Source: an uncultured Clostridia bacterium (GTDB lineage Bacteria; Bacillota; Clostridia; Oscillospirales; Ruminococcaceae). From it: 64,000 bases of DNA. The stretch spans positions 21,402-85,401 of the forward strand of contig CANQKD010000011.1 in the NCBI GenBank assembly GCA_947624375.1. Reading direction: 5' to 3'. The notes beneath the pieces are model-generated. The model did not search any database, was not told the DNA's origin, and saw only the letters and a list, made by a program, of their open reading frames with translations. Positions within the stretch are counted from its first letter, which is position 1. The number at the start of each line of letters is the position of its first letter. Below are positions 50,676-59,616 of the stretch, one piece after another. A program made the translations under genes and the position numbers.

Positions 50676-52430
50676 TCAATCCACTTTTACTGCGCCGAAG
50701 CGGCAGACCGTCGCGCACTGACCGCACTTGATACAAACATTCGGGTCGATAGTGTGCGGTGTTTTGACCTCTCCGCTGATAGCCTTTGCAGGGCATTTTT
50801 TCGCGCAGAGAGTACAGCCTCGACATTTGTCCGCATCTATGCTGTAGCTGATAAGATCGCGGCACTCGTGCGCAGGGCACTTTTTATCGTTTATATGCGC
50901 TTCATACTCGTTTCTGAAATACTTTATCGTAGTAAGCACGGGGTTGGGCGCAGTCTGACCAAGACCGCACAGCGCGCCCTCTTTAACGGCGGAGCAGAGT
51001 TCTTCAAGAAGCTCGATATCGCCCTCTTTGCCGTTGCCCTCAACTATTCTAGTAAGTATCTCCTGCATACGCTTTGTGCCTATACGGCAATGAACGCACT
51101 TGCCGCAGGATTCTTTCGCGGTAAAGTCAAGGAAGAATTTCGCCATGCCGACCATACAGGTGGTCTCGTCCATAACGACCATTCCGCCGCTGCCCATTAT
51201 CGCGCCCGTTGCGGAAAGTTCTTTATAATCTATAACGGTATCGAGAAGCTGCTCCGGAATACAGCCTCCCGAAGGGCCGCCCATCTGCACGGCTTTGAAT
51301 TGTTTGTCTTCTTTGATACCGCCGCCGATGCCGAAAATAACATCGCGCAGGGTCTTGCCCATAGGTATTTCAACTAATCCGCCGCGCTTTATCTTACCGG
51401 TAAGAGCGAAAACTTTTGTACCCTTAGAATTTTCCGTACCCATAGCTGCAAAGGCAGCGCCGCCGTTGTTGATTATCCACGCAACGTTTGCAAAGGTCTC
51501 AACGTTGTTGATGTTTGAAGGCTTCTGCCAGTAACCTTTCTGCGCAGGGAACGGGGGCTTTAGCCTCGGCATACCTCTTTCGCCCTCAAGCGATGCGATA
51601 AGGGCTGTTTCCTCACCGCATACAAACGCGCCTGCGCCAGCTTTTATAGTAAACTCGCAAGAAAAGTCAGTACCGAAAATATTCTTGCCGATATAGCCAG
51701 CCTGCTTAGCCTGCTCTATTGCCTTTTTAAGGCGCACTATCGCCAGCGGATACTCGGCTCTTACATAAACCACGGCTTCCAAAGCGCCTATGGCATACGC
51801 GGCGATGAGCATACCCTCTATAAGAGTATGGGGATCGCTCTCGATAACGGCTCTGTCCATAAAGGCGCCGGGGTCGCCCTCGTCTGCGTTACAAATGAGG
51901 TACTTGGTCTCCCCCGCCGACTGGTTCGCTGCATTCCACTTGAACCATGTCGGGAAGCCAGCGCCGCCGCGTCCTGCAAGACCCGAAGTTTTTATCTCAT
52001 CTATCACCTGCTGCTGAGTCATGGTGGTGACGACCTTTTCAAGAGCCTTATAGCCGCCTGCGTTTATGTAAGCCTCGATACTTTCGGGGTCGATAACGCC
52101 GCAGTTGCGAAGAGCAATTCTTGTTTGCTGGTCGAGAAAATCTTTATCATCGGCGGTTATTTCATATTTAGAAAGAGCTGCAAAGTTACCCGAAAAAACA
52201 GCCGTTGCAATTTCTTCTGCGCTGCTTTCGTTTACTTTTACAAGCCTGTGGAGCTTGCCGTCTTCGTAAACATCAACGATAGGCTCGAGCCAGCACATAC
52301 CTATACAGCCTACGATTCCGACATTTATGCCGCTGCCTGCAAGCTTTTCATCGAGGACTTTCTTTACCTTTCCTGCGCCTGCCGCTATACCGCAGCTGCC
52401 CTGCCCTACATTTATAATAGTATAGCTCAT
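50676..52430 (-). CDS. nuoF: NuoF-like NADH-binding FMN/Fe-S subunit
   Basis: This 584-residue flavoprotein is the NADH-oxidising subunit of a HydB/NuoF-type complex. Parts: an N-terminal thioredoxin-like 2Fe-2S region (GQGSCGIAAGAG and VGCIGMC), where I see three rather than the usual four cysteines, the FMN/NADH core with GRGGAGFPTWFKW and CNADEGDPGAFMDR, the SCGKCVHCRIGT 4Fe-4S site, and two C-terminal 4Fe-4S motifs (CRGCTLCAKKCP and CIKCGQCATVC). It overlaps nuoE by four bases and precedes the GltD-like subunit gene. The family is clear; which electron acceptors it uses depends on the partner subunit. Confidence 0.93.
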   Translation of the reverse strand: MSYTIINVGQGSCGIAAGAGKVKKVLDEKLAGSGINVGIVGCIGMCWLEPIVDVYEDGKLHRLVKVNESSAEEIATAVFSGNFAALSKYEITADDKDFLDQQTRIALRNCGVIDPESIEAYINAGGYKALEKVVTTMTQQQVIDEIKTSGLAGRGGAGFPTWFKWNAANQSAGETKYLICNADEGDPGAFMDRAVIESDPHTLIEGMLIAAYAIGALEAVVYVRAEYPLAIVRLKKAIEQAKQAGYIGKNIFGTDFSCEFTIKAGAGAFVCGEETALIASLEGERGMPRLKPPFPAQKGYWQKPSNINNVETFANVAWIINNGGAAFAAMGTENSKGTKVFALTGKIKRGGLVEIPMGKTLRDVIFGIGGGIKEDKQFKAVQMGGPSGGCIPEQLLDTVIDYKELSATGAIMGSGGMVVMDETTCMVGMAKFFLDFTAKESCGKCVHCRIGTKRMQEILTRIVEGNGKEGDIELLEELCSAVKEGALCGLGQTAPNPVLTTIKYFRNEYEAHINDKKCPAHECRDLISYSIDADKCRGCTLCAKKCPAKAISGEVKTPHTIDPNVCIKCGQCATVCRFGAVKVD

Positions 52431-52909
52431 ACTGCCGCCTCCCTTGCCTGTATCTCGCTGATTATGCTCTTGACCTTTTCGGGCGTGAGCGAACCATATG
52501 TATCATCGTTTATAAGCATTACGGGCGAAAGCGAACAGCAGCCGAGGCACGCCACAAACGTAAGCGAGAACAGACCGTCCTCGGTGGTCTCGCCGTCGGT
52601 TATTCCTAAAGTTTCATAAATCGTTTTTGCGATCATGTCGCTGCCGTTTACGTGGCAAGCCGTACCCTTACAGAGAAGTATAAGATACTTGCCTACGGGC
52701 TTGAAACGGAACTGCGTATAAAAGGTTGCTACTCCCAGAACGTGCGCGGGGCTTGAACCTGTTGCCTGCGCGACGTGATAAATTACCTCCTGCGGAAGAT
52801 AACCGTATATCTCCTGCGCAGACTGCAAGATCGTAATAAGGCTGCCCTTAACGCCTGCGTACTCGTCCAGAACGGGCTGGAGCAGCGAAAGGTCTGCGGT
52901 ATTGCTCAT
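52427..52909 (-). CDS. nuoE: NuoE-like 2Fe-2S subunit
   Basis: NuoE/HydC-type proteins carry one 2Fe-2S cluster. The 160 residues start with a helical region and have the thioredoxin-like cluster site, CKGTACHVNG then ACLGCCSLSP. ATFYTQFRFKPVGKY is a typical stretch. I chose ATG 52909 after GGAGAG rather than the frame opening at 52927. It is the first gene of the three-subunit operon, behind a strong promoter. Confidence 0.93.
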   Translation of the reverse strand: MSNTADLSLLQPVLDEYAGVKGSLITILQSAQEIYGYLPQEVIYHVAQATGSSPAHVLGVATFYTQFRFKPVGKYLILLCKGTACHVNGSDMIAKTIYETLGITDGETTEDGLFSLTFVACLGCCSLSPVMLINDDTYGSLTPEKVKSIISEIQAREAAV

Positions 52910-52970
52910 AATAATCTCTCCAATCATCTAAAGCTTATGTTATTACATATTCTGCAATGCATATACTATA

Positions 52971-52999
52971 ATTCTATCACAACCGGTCGGCGTTGTCAA
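52971..52999 (-). promoter_or_regulatory. Promoter of the NuoE/NuoF/GltD-like operon with an overlapping dyad
   Basis: On the minus strand TTGACA (52999-52994), 17-base spacer, TAGAAT (52976-52971). The spacer includes a dyad, TGACAAC-(8)-GTTGTGA, with six of seven matching bases per arm, placed where a repressor would block polymerase. It is not a clear Rex-box match. Confidence 0.75.
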
Positions 53000-53053
53000 T
53001 AAGTTACCTATCATTACATAATCATGCAATATATAGTTATTCGCCTGAGCGGC

Positions 53054-53089
53054 AAAATAAAACAGCGCTCGCCATCTCGGCAAACGCTG
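53054..53089 (-). terminator. Rho-independent terminator after the YozE gene
   Basis: On the minus strand CAGCGTTTGCC, loop GAGAT, GGCGAGCGCTG (53089-53063) form an 11-bp stem with two G-U pairs, followed by TTTTATTTT (53062-53054). It begins 13 bases after the stop codon. Confidence 0.88.
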
Positions 53090-53101
53090 AATTTTTATGT
53101 G

Positions 53102-53341
53102 TCACTTTTTCGGCATATAGTACGGAAGCGTTCTGTTGCGCTCAGCGGCGCGGAACATTTTCCACGCTTTTTCAAAAACTTCGCTGAACTTATCGTAGAC
53201 GTTCATGTTCCTCAAATGCGCTATGACAAGAACTTTTGCATTTGACTCGGGAAAGTCGGCGTCGTCATGCACGAACTGCGCAAGCTCGGCATACGGGCTG
53301 TTCTTCTGATAACGCTTTAATATCCATTCCTTGAAATACAT
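53102..53341 (-). CDS. YozE SAM-like family protein
   Basis: The 79-residue protein matches the YozE (DUF1250) fold, a small helical SAM-like domain of unknown function. It starts MYFKEWILKRYQKNSPYAEL and has DDADFPESNAK and FEKAWKMFR. I chose ATG 53341 after AAGGAAGTG rather than the frame opening at 53371. It has its own promoter and terminator, so it is a single-gene transcript between the oxidoreductase operon and the polysaccharide cluster. Confidence 0.82.
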   Translation of the reverse strand: MYFKEWILKRYQKNSPYAELAQFVHDDADFPESNAKVLVIAHLRNMNVYDKFSEVFEKAWKMFRAAERNRTLPYYMPKK

Positions 53342-53393
53342 TTTCGCCACTTCCTTGATAAACACACTCACCTGCCCGTTCGCCTACAATTCT

Positions 53394-53422
53394 ATTGTAC
53401 AACATATTTATGAATTTTTCAA
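53394..53422 (-). promoter_or_regulatory. Sigma-A-type promoter for the YozE gene
   Basis: On the minus strand TTGAAA (53422-53417), 17-base spacer, TACAAT (53399-53394), about 50 bases before the ATG at 53341. Confidence 0.75.
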
Positions 53423-53457
53423 GATGTTTTTGCAAAATATCTTAAATTATTTTTTGT

Positions 53458-53500
53458 CCTTGTCTGAAAGGTGATTTTCCTATCAGATAAGGGCATTTTT
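53458..53500 (+). terminator. Terminator-like hairpin in the polysaccharide operon leader
   Basis: CCTTGTCTGA (53458-53467) pairs with TCAGATAAGG (53483-53492), ten pairs including one G-U, with an inner AGG/CCT stem, then GCATTTTTGTTT. No plus-strand gene lies upstream that it could terminate, so it may act as an attenuator of the operon starting at 53744. I see no clear promoter before it. The rest of 53372-53743 holds no gene that I can support. Confidence 0.6.
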
Positions 53501-53743
53501 GTTTGTAATTGCTTGTATGTATACCGCTTTTTATGAAATATTTTTCAGATTTTTTTGAGCAAAAATGGGGCGATTTTATGGTTTTTCGAGGTATGCCGTG
53601 CAAATTTCATTCGATTATTCGAGCCTTTTTGCGTTATGTTCCTACAAATACGATTATAAGAAGCAAAAGGGTAAAAATCGCAGAAAAAACAGAAAAAGAG
53701 TACGCAAAAGTCAGGAAACAAAGAAAAGTGAGTGAATGTACAT

Positions 53744-54433
53744 ATGAGCGAAGATGTTGTAGGAAACGTAGCATTGGCAGATGCTCCCGAAGCCATCGAA
53801 ACCACTACCCATGCTCCTGTCAGGCTCGAATATAAAAAGAAACCCGTCTATGATTTCATTAAACGCGCTTTCGATATTTTTGTATCTGTCCTCTGCCTTA
53901 CCGTAGGTCTGCCCGTATATCTCATCATCGCACTTGCGATCATTATAGATGACCCGGGCAATCCCCTGTTCATTCAAGAACGCGTAGGCAGAAACAATAA
54001 AGTCTTTAAAATGGTAAAGTTTCGCACTATGCGAATGGATGCCGAGCAGATAAAGGTAGAGCTGAAAGAGCAGAACGAGTGCCGCGGCGTGCATTTCAAG
54101 ATGGAGAACGACCCGAGAATAACAAAGGTCGGTAAGTTCCTCCGTCGCACAAGTTTAGATGAAACCGCGCAGGCAATAAATCTGCTGACAGGCAACATGA
54201 CAGTAATAGGGCCACGCCCGTTTGTGCCATCAGAGCAAGCGCAGCTGCCTGAGGACAGGCTTCTGGTAAAACCGGGTCTCAGTTGCTATTGGCAGCTTGA
54301 AGATACCACCAAAATGTCTGATGAGCAACAACTCGAGCTTGATTACAGGTACATAAATGAGAGGTCGGTAAGGACGGATATTGTCATAATATGTAAAACT
54401 ATCGCCGCTATTTTCAGAGGGAAGAACAGTTGA
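53744..54433 (+). CDS. Polyprenyl-phosphate sugar-1-phosphate transferase
   Basis: This is the initiating enzyme of surface polysaccharide synthesis, moving sugar 1-phosphate from a nucleotide sugar to undecaprenyl phosphate. The 229 residues have one hydrophobic segment (about 46-68), then IQERVGRNN, FKMVKFRTMRMDAE, NDPRITKVGKFLRRTSLDE (with the catalytic Asp-Glu) and VIGPRPF. Its single-segment form is PglC-like. I chose ATG 53744. The ribosome site is weak. It heads the polysaccharide cluster. The sugar it uses is unknown. Confidence 0.92.
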   Translation: MSEDVVGNVALADAPEAIETTTHAPVRLEYKKKPVYDFIKRAFDIFVSVLCLTVGLPVYLIIALAIIIDDPGNPLFIQERVGRNNKVFKMVKFRTMRMDAEQIKVELKEQNECRGVHFKMENDPRITKVGKFLRRTSLDETAQAINLLTGNMTVIGPRPFVPSEQAQLPEDRLLVKPGLSCYWQLEDTTKMSDEQQLELDYRYINERSVRTDIVIICKTIAAIFRGKNS

Positions 54434-54480
54434 ATATTGTATAAAACAAATTAACGGTAAGGGCTGGAGGATGTTTTTAT

Positions 54481-55344
54481 ATGTTGGCTTCTGACAACAA
54501 CGCAGAACTGGAAAAGATCAACAATAATAAAACACTGAGCGAAGTACAGTCGCATATGATGGATATGCTGAAGATCATGCTGGAAATACTCGAAACAAAC
54601 AATATTCCGTATTATATTATTGGCGGAACACTTCTTGGTGCAGTACGGCATAAGGGCTTCATACCTTGGGACGATGATCTTGATATTGCAATACCTCGAA
54701 AATATTATCAGACTTATCTTGATTTGTGCAGGAAGCAGTTTCCTGAGCATATGAAAGTCAGAACTTATGATGATAGCAGCTATCATCATTACTATTTTTC
54801 ACGTATCGTTGACACAAGGTATCATATCCTTCGTTTAGGAAGTCTGAAAGAAAGAGAGGAGGAACTGTGGATAGATATTTTCCCTCTTGATGGTCTTTCC
54901 CAAAACTTCTTTATACGTCAGGCAGACAAAATAAAATTGCTTTTTTATAAATTATTATATCATCTTGCAAGTTTCGATAAAGTAAATATAAACCGGCCGA
55001 ACAGACCGTTGTCGCAAAAGGTAATTATCCGTTTATATATGATATGGCCGTTCAAGATAAAAAAAGAAAGCAAATATTATCTTGACAAGATAGATAAGAT
55101 ACTGAAAACTTCTTCTGAAAGGAAGCCTAAGTATCTCATGAATTTTATGGGAAGCACTATTCCTTTCAAGGAAACTATGGAACTGAACTGTTGGGGCAAG
55201 GGCAGAAAGTATCAATTTGAAGATCTTGTACTTAACGGACCCGTTAAGGGGGAATATTATCTGCATCTTATGTATGGTGATTATATGCAGCTGCCGCCGG
55301 AGGACAAGCGCAATTATCACTTGTCGGAATTTAAAGAGGTGTAG
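54481..55344 (+). CDS. LicD family phosphotransferase, first copy
   Basis: LicD proteins transfer a phosphate-linked head group, such as phosphocholine, from a CDP-carrier to a glycan. The 287 residues contain the family motif [20 protein letters not shown] near residue 45, with the paired Asp metal ligands, then LDIAIPRKYY and WIDIFPLDGLS. The C-terminal half is helical and basic. It lies after the sugar transferase and 30 bases before a second LicD. No choline or ethanolamine genes are nearby. Confidence 0.9.
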   Translation: MLASDNNAELEKINNNKTLSEVQSHMMDMLKIMLEILETNNIPYYIIGGTLLGAVRHKGFIPWDDDLDIAIPRKYYQTYLDLCRKQFPEHMKVRTYDDSSYHHYYFSRIVDTRYHILRLGSLKEREEELWIDIFPLDGLSQNFFIRQADKIKLLFYKLLYHLASFDKVNINRPNRPLSQKVIIRLYMIWPFKIKKESKYYLDKIDKILKTSSERKPKYLMNFMGSTIPFKETMELNCWGKGRKYQFEDLVLNGPVKGEYYLHLMYGDYMQLPPEDKRNYHLSEFKEV

Positions 55345-55373
55345 AGAGATATATATACAGAGGTGATCAGGAG

Positions 55374-56279
55374 ATGCGTTTGCATTCGATCGGTAAAAGC
55401 GCGGCCAAGATGAAAGAAAGCGATCTGAAAGTTTTAAACAGCGAACAGCTTGATGGGATTCACAAGATAATGTTTGATATGCTGTCAGATATAGATTCTG
55501 TTTGCCGCAAATATGGTCTGAGATATATTCTTATCGGCGGTACGGCTATAGGTGCGCTGCGGCATAAAGGGTTTATTCCGTGGGACGATGATATTGACAT
55601 TGCTATGCCCCGGAAAGATTACAACAGATTTTACAATATCATAACAAAAAAGTACAGCTACAAATACACTTTAACAGATGCCATTCATAAGAATAATTAT
55701 GGAAAAGTTATACCCAAGCTGCGTCTGAACGGAACAGTTTACCGCACTTTTCTTGATGTTGATCCGAAAGATGCTGAAATAAACGCGGATGTTTTCGTAA
55801 TAGAGAACATTTTTGATAATCTTATACTGCGGCAGCTACATGGAGTCGCCTGTCTGGCAATGGGATTTGCTCTGTCTTGCCGCAGGATATATGAGAGCCG
55901 TTCCTTCTTTTTGAAAAATTCGGATGATATTGAGATCAGGATAAGATCTTTTATCGGAATGTTTTTTAGTTTTGCATCATTGTCAAAGTGGGCAGAATGG
56001 ACAGAGCGCTGTTATTCACTTTGTAAAAATGATGACTCGGAGTATATTTCGATACCCAGTGACGGTCCACATTATTTCAGAGGGCTCAGAAAACGCGGGG
56101 AATTGTGCCGCCTTACAGAAAAAGAATTTGAGGGCAAGAAATTTTACCTTCCCGTAGGATATGATAAATATCTCAAAAGTATCTATAAAGATTACATGAA
56201 GATACCCTCGGAAGAAAATCGTGTTCGTTCGTATTATTCAAAACTGGATCTCGGGAAGTATCAGCAAAGGAGTATATAA
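55374..56279 (+). CDS. LicD family phosphotransferase, second copy
   Basis: This 301-residue protein is a paralogue of the preceding Lic[21 protein letters not shown] and [13 protein letters not shown] show the same active site, but the rest diverges, with an insert-like hydrophobic stretch near residue 160. The C-terminus ends [25 protein letters not shown] precedes the ATG. The aminotransferase gene starts one base after its stop. The two copies may use different acceptors or head groups. Confidence 0.9.
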   Translation: MRLHSIGKSAAKMKESDLKVLNSEQLDGIHKIMFDMLSDIDSVCRKYGLRYILIGGTAIGALRHKGFIPWDDDIDIAMPRKDYNRFYNIITKKYSYKYTLTDAIHKNNYGKVIPKLRLNGTVYRTFLDVDPKDAEINADVFVIENIFDNLILRQLHGVACLAMGFALSCRRIYESRSFFLKNSDDIEIRIRSFIGMFFSFASLSKWAEWTERCYSLCKNDDSEYISIPSDGPHYFRGLRKRGELCRLTEKEFEGKKFYLPVGYDKYLKSIYKDYMKIPSEENRVRSYYSKLDLGKYQQRSI

Positions 56280-56280
56280 T

Positions 56281-57357
56281 ATGCTAAATTTCACAGTCGG
56301 ACCTGTCCACTCTGATGATATAGTCAAAGAAATAGGTGCACAGGACGTTCCGTATTTCAGAACTGCTGAGTTTTCCGAAGTAATGCTGGAAAACGAAAGG
56401 CTTATGTTGAAATTTGCCAATGCTTCAAAAGGTTCAAGAGCAGTTTTTATGACAAATTCATCGACAGGCTCGATGGAGGCAGTTGTAATGAACTGCTTTT
56501 CGGAGTCTGACAAGGTTTTAGTTATCGACGGCGGAAGCTTCGGACATCGTTTTGCAGAGCTTTGTGAGATACATAACATACCTTATGCTGCGCTCAAACT
56601 GGAATGCGGCAAAAAGCTGACAAAAGAGAAGCTTTATGAATATGACGGACAAGCCTTTACGGGACTTTTGGTGAATATAGATGAAACTTCCACGGGTGTT
56701 CTTTATGACTCTGAAATGATAGGTGAGTTTTGCAGAAAGAACGATTTGTTTTATGTGTGCGACTGTGTTTCATCTTTTCTTGCCGATCCTTTTGACATGA
56801 CCCACTGCGGTGCCGATGTTATGATAACGGGTTCGCAAAAGGTACTTGCCTGTCCTCCCGGTGTGTCGATAATAGTTCTTTCACCAAGGGCAACCGAGAG
56901 AGTTATCAACGCAAAAGTAAAAACGATGTATTTCAATTTAGCAGATATGCTGAAAAATATGGAGCGCGGTCAGACACCATTTACGCCTGCCGTTGGCATT
57001 CTGCTGCAGATAAATGCCAGACTTAAAGAAATTGAAAAAGTGGGCGGAGCAGATTCAGAGATAGCAAGAGTAGCCGCACAGGCAGCAGATTTTCGCAGTA
57101 AGATAACAGATCTGCCTTTTGAATATGTTTCTCAGTCGCCTGCAAACGGGGTCACATCACTGCACCCTGTCAATGCAGATGCCTATAAGATATTTGAGCT
57201 TTTAAAGAATGAATATGGTATTTGGATCTGCCCGAATGGCGGAAATATGAAAAACACCGTTTTCAGGGTCGGACATATCGGCGCCCTGACACATAAAGAT
57301 AACACAACTCTGGTAAATGCTTTTAAAGATCTGCAAGTGAGGGGCATTCTTAATTAA
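56281..57357 (+). CDS. PLP-dependent class V aminotransferase
   Basis: The 358-residue enzyme resembles the 2-aminoethylphosphonate-pyruvate / alanine-glyoxylate aminotransferase group. Landmarks are [11 protein letters not shown] near the N-terminus, [14 protein letters not shown], the conserved [11 protein letters not shown] (Asp that holds the pyridine nitrogen) and [12 protein letters not shown] with the PLP-binding Lys near residue 188. There is no phosphoenolpyruvate mutase nearby, so a phosphonate substrate is not supported. I chose ATG 56281 after AAGGAG in the 3' end of the LicD gene. It probably makes an amino group for a head group or sugar in this cluster. Confidence 0.87.
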   Translation: MLNFTVGPVHSDDIVKEIGAQDVPYFRTAEFSEVMLENERLMLKFANASKGSRAVFMTNSSTGSMEAVVMNCFSESDKVLVIDGGSFGHRFAELCEIHNIPYAALKLECGKKLTKEKLYEYDGQAFTGLLVNIDETSTGVLYDSEMIGEFCRKNDLFYVCDCVSSFLADPFDMTHCGADVMITGSQKVLACPPGVSIIVLSPRATERVINAKVKTMYFNLADMLKNMERGQTPFTPAVGILLQINARLKEIEKVGGADSEIARVAAQAADFRSKITDLPFEYVSQSPANGVTSLHPVNADAYKIFELLKNEYGIWICPNGGNMKNTVFRVGHIGALTHKDNTTLVNAFKDLQVRGILN

Positions 57358-57377
57358 AATGAAAAGAGGTACACAAA

Positions 57378-58352
57378 ATGAAGATCATTTCACATGAGCA
57401 GATAATGGATCTGAATATAGAGCCTCATGTCTGGGTCAGATGGGCAGATCATGTACTGCGGAACAAACATCTGTACATAATGCCGGCGAAAACAAGTTTA
57501 CATTTTGGCTCTTCTTACTTTAATACCATGCCGAGTATCCTGCCACCTGAAAATGTCATGGGAACAAAGATCGTAAACAGATACATCGGACGTATACCCT
57601 CACTGGATAGTCAGCTGCTGCTGTATGATCATAGTACAGGCGAAAATCTTGCACTTATGAATGCAAGTCTGATAACTGCTATGCGTACAGGTGCTGTGAC
57701 TGTTCATGCGATGGAACAGTTTGCAGATCCTGATTTTTCCGAAGTAGGTATAATGGGCTTTGGCAATATCGGGATAGCTTGTCTGATGATAATGCTTGAT
57801 ATATACAAGGATCATAAATTTAAACTGAAACTGCTTCGGTATAAAGACCATGCAGAAAAAATGATCTCTCAGTTCAGAAAATATACAAATGTTGATTTTG
57901 TAATAGCAGATAACGTAGAAGATATCATCAGAAACAGCGATGTAGTTATATCTTGTATTACATATACAGATCAATTGCTCGGTGAAGATGATTGGTTCAA
58001 AGAGGGCTGTCTGGTGATCCCTGTGCATCTGCGCGGTTTTCAGAATTGCGACCTGTTTTTTGATAAGGTATACGGTGATGACCGTGGGCAGGTCAGCGGT
58101 TTCAAATATTTTTCCCGTTTCCGCTTTTTTGCCGAAACTTCGGAGGTGCTGCGCGGAGAAGCTCCGGGTCGTGAACACATCAAAGAAAAGATATTGTCAT
58201 ATAATGTCGGTATGTCTGTTCACGATATATATGCAGCCAAGCAGATATATGATCTGTTAGATAAAAAAGGCGTTGACAGTATTTCTGTTGACACATTATC
58301 TCCCAAAAGCCGTTACTGGCTGCAAAATGCCGAAAACACCTCGGGGGGGTAA
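57378..58352 (+). CDS. Ornithine cyclodeaminase / mu-crystallin family protein
   Basis: The 324-residue protein has the OCD/mu-crystallin fold, whose members are NAD(P)-dependent lyases or imine reductases such as SbnB. It shows ITAMRTGAVTVHAM, the dinucleotide-binding GIMGFGNIGIACL near residue 130, and the typical C-terminal YNVGMSVHDIYAAKQIYDLL. The substrate is unknown. It follows the aminotransferase by 20 bases and precedes an opine-dehydrogenase-like gene, suggesting linked amino-acid-type chemistry. Confidence 0.85.
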   Translation: MKIISHEQIMDLNIEPHVWVRWADHVLRNKHLYIMPAKTSLHFGSSYFNTMPSILPPENVMGTKIVNRYIGRIPSLDSQLLLYDHSTGENLALMNASLITAMRTGAVTVHAMEQFADPDFSEVGIMGFGNIGIACLMIMLDIYKDHKFKLKLLRYKDHAEKMISQFRKYTNVDFVIADNVEDIIRNSDVVISCITYTDQLLGEDDWFKEGCLVIPVHLRGFQNCDLFFDKVYGDDRGQVSGFKYFSRFRFFAETSEVLRGEAPGREHIKEKILSYNVGMSVHDIYAAKQIYDLLDKKGVDSISVDTLSPKSRYWLQNAENTSGG

Positions 58353-58473
58353 AACATAGGGTAGTATTTATTCTGCCTCTTACTTTATATTGTTGCAGCT
58401 TTATCCAAGGCTTATTTATGTATATTGCCCTGGTGAATTACTGTGAAAACGTACAAAGCAGGAGGGTAGCAGA

Positions 58474-59592
58474 ATGAATATAGCGATTTTAGGCGGCGGA
58501 AATATAGGAATGAGCCTGGCAGGCGAGATATCCAGAATTAAAGATCATGAAGTTACGCTTTTTACATCAAGACCTGAGATCTTTGATGAGCGTATAAGTG
58601 TTGCCGATGACGAAAGAAACATTACTTTCAGATCTGGAAAGTTCACTGCCACATACGACATCGGCAAGGCTGTTTCAGATGCCGATATTGTCCTGTGCAC
58701 ATTTCCTGCCTTTATGAGAAAAAGGGTCATAGAAGATATAACTCCTTTGCTCAATCCGACTTCATCACTCGGATTTGTGCCGGGATACGGCGGCGCTGAA
58801 ATGTATTGCGCTGAACTTTTGAAAAAGGGCGTAACAATTTTTGCGTTTCAGAAAGTCCCATATGTATCTCGTACAAAGGTCGCAGGAAAGGTTGCCGGTA
58901 TTATGTCAAGAAAACCGTGCCTTTATATTGCGGCGCTGCCATATTCAAGAACTGGAGAAATAGCTGAAATTATTGAAGATATGCTGCTGATAAAAACGTG
59001 TACTTTAAAAAATTATATGGCAGCAACTCTTCTTCCCGGTAATCCTTTGCTGCATACAAGCGGCTCATATGTTTACCTGAAAGACTATGTAAAAGGGTAT
59101 CATTTTCCGCAGCAGATATATTATTATCGCTCGTGGACAGATGAGTGTTCACGTGTTATATGCGATTTCAGTGATGAGATGATGGCAATATGCCGTTCTC
59201 TCCCGATAGATCTGTCAGAAGTATTATCTATCCAGGAATACTATGAAGCGCCTACTCCCGAAGCGCTTACAGAAAAGTTTCATTCTATACCCTCATTTCA
59301 GCCGCTTACTTTACCTATGATACACGACGATGAAGGATTTATTCCTGATTTCGGGTCAAGATTTTATACCGAAGATATTCCGTTCGGAGTTTGTATACTA
59401 AAGGGACTTGCATTGATAGCAAAGGTTAAAACTCCGGTCATTGATTCTATTCTTGACTGGTATGAACGTATGACAGGCAAGCAGTATTTCTTAAAAGACG
59501 GCTCATTTGGAAAAGACATCAACGAAACGGCCGTCCATCAGCTGTTTGGCATAGAGAATGCCGATCAGTTAAAGGATCTCTACATAAGATAA
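58474..59592 (+). CDS. Octopine/nopaline dehydrogenase family protein
   Basis: Opine dehydrogenases join an amino group and a 2-oxo acid by NAD(P)H-dependent reductive amination. The 372 residues begin with the Rossmann motif MNIAILGGGNIGMSLAGEI, and the C-terminal catalytic domain has LPGNPLLHTSG, with the conserved His, and EDIPFGVCILKGLA. GGAGGG precedes the ATG. A gap of 121 bases precedes it with no gene in it. Its substrate in this cluster is unknown, but it could form an N-carboxyalkyl amino acid. Confidence 0.86.
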   Translation: MNIAILGGGNIGMSLAGEISRIKDHEVTLFTSRPEIFDERISVADDERNITFRSGKFTATYDIGKAVSDADIVLCTFPAFMRKRVIEDITPLLNPTSSLGFVPGYGGAEMYCAELLKKGVTIFAFQKVPYVSRTKVAGKVAGIMSRKPCLYIAALPYSRTGEIAEIIEDMLLIKTCTLKNYMAATLLPGNPLLHTSGSYVYLKDYVKGYHFPQQIYYYRSWTDECSRVICDFSDEMMAICRSLPIDLSEVLSIQEYYEAPTPEALTEKFHSIPSFQPLTLPMIHDDEGFIPDFGSRFYTEDIPFGVCILKGLALIAKVKTPVIDSILDWYERMTGKQYFLKDGSFGKDINETAVHQLFGIENADQLKDLYIR

Positions 59593-59616
59593 AACTTATA
59601 CAAGGAGGATATGCAG

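Noticed and set aside
50604..51377. A 257-residue plus-strand frame opposite the nuoF-like gene
   Set aside because: It is antisense to a conserved flavoprotein with all cluster motifs; its translation is compositionally unlike a real protein.
53509..53835. A 108-residue plus-strand frame before the sugar transferase
   Set aside because: It overlaps the sugar transferase start in another frame and is Lys/Arg-rich, without a family match; a leader region explains it better.
56281..57357. Phosphonate (2-aminoethylphosphonate) metabolism
   Set aside because: The aminotransferase resembles that family, but no phosphoenolpyruvate mutase, phosphonopyruvate decarboxylase or hydrolase is nearby.
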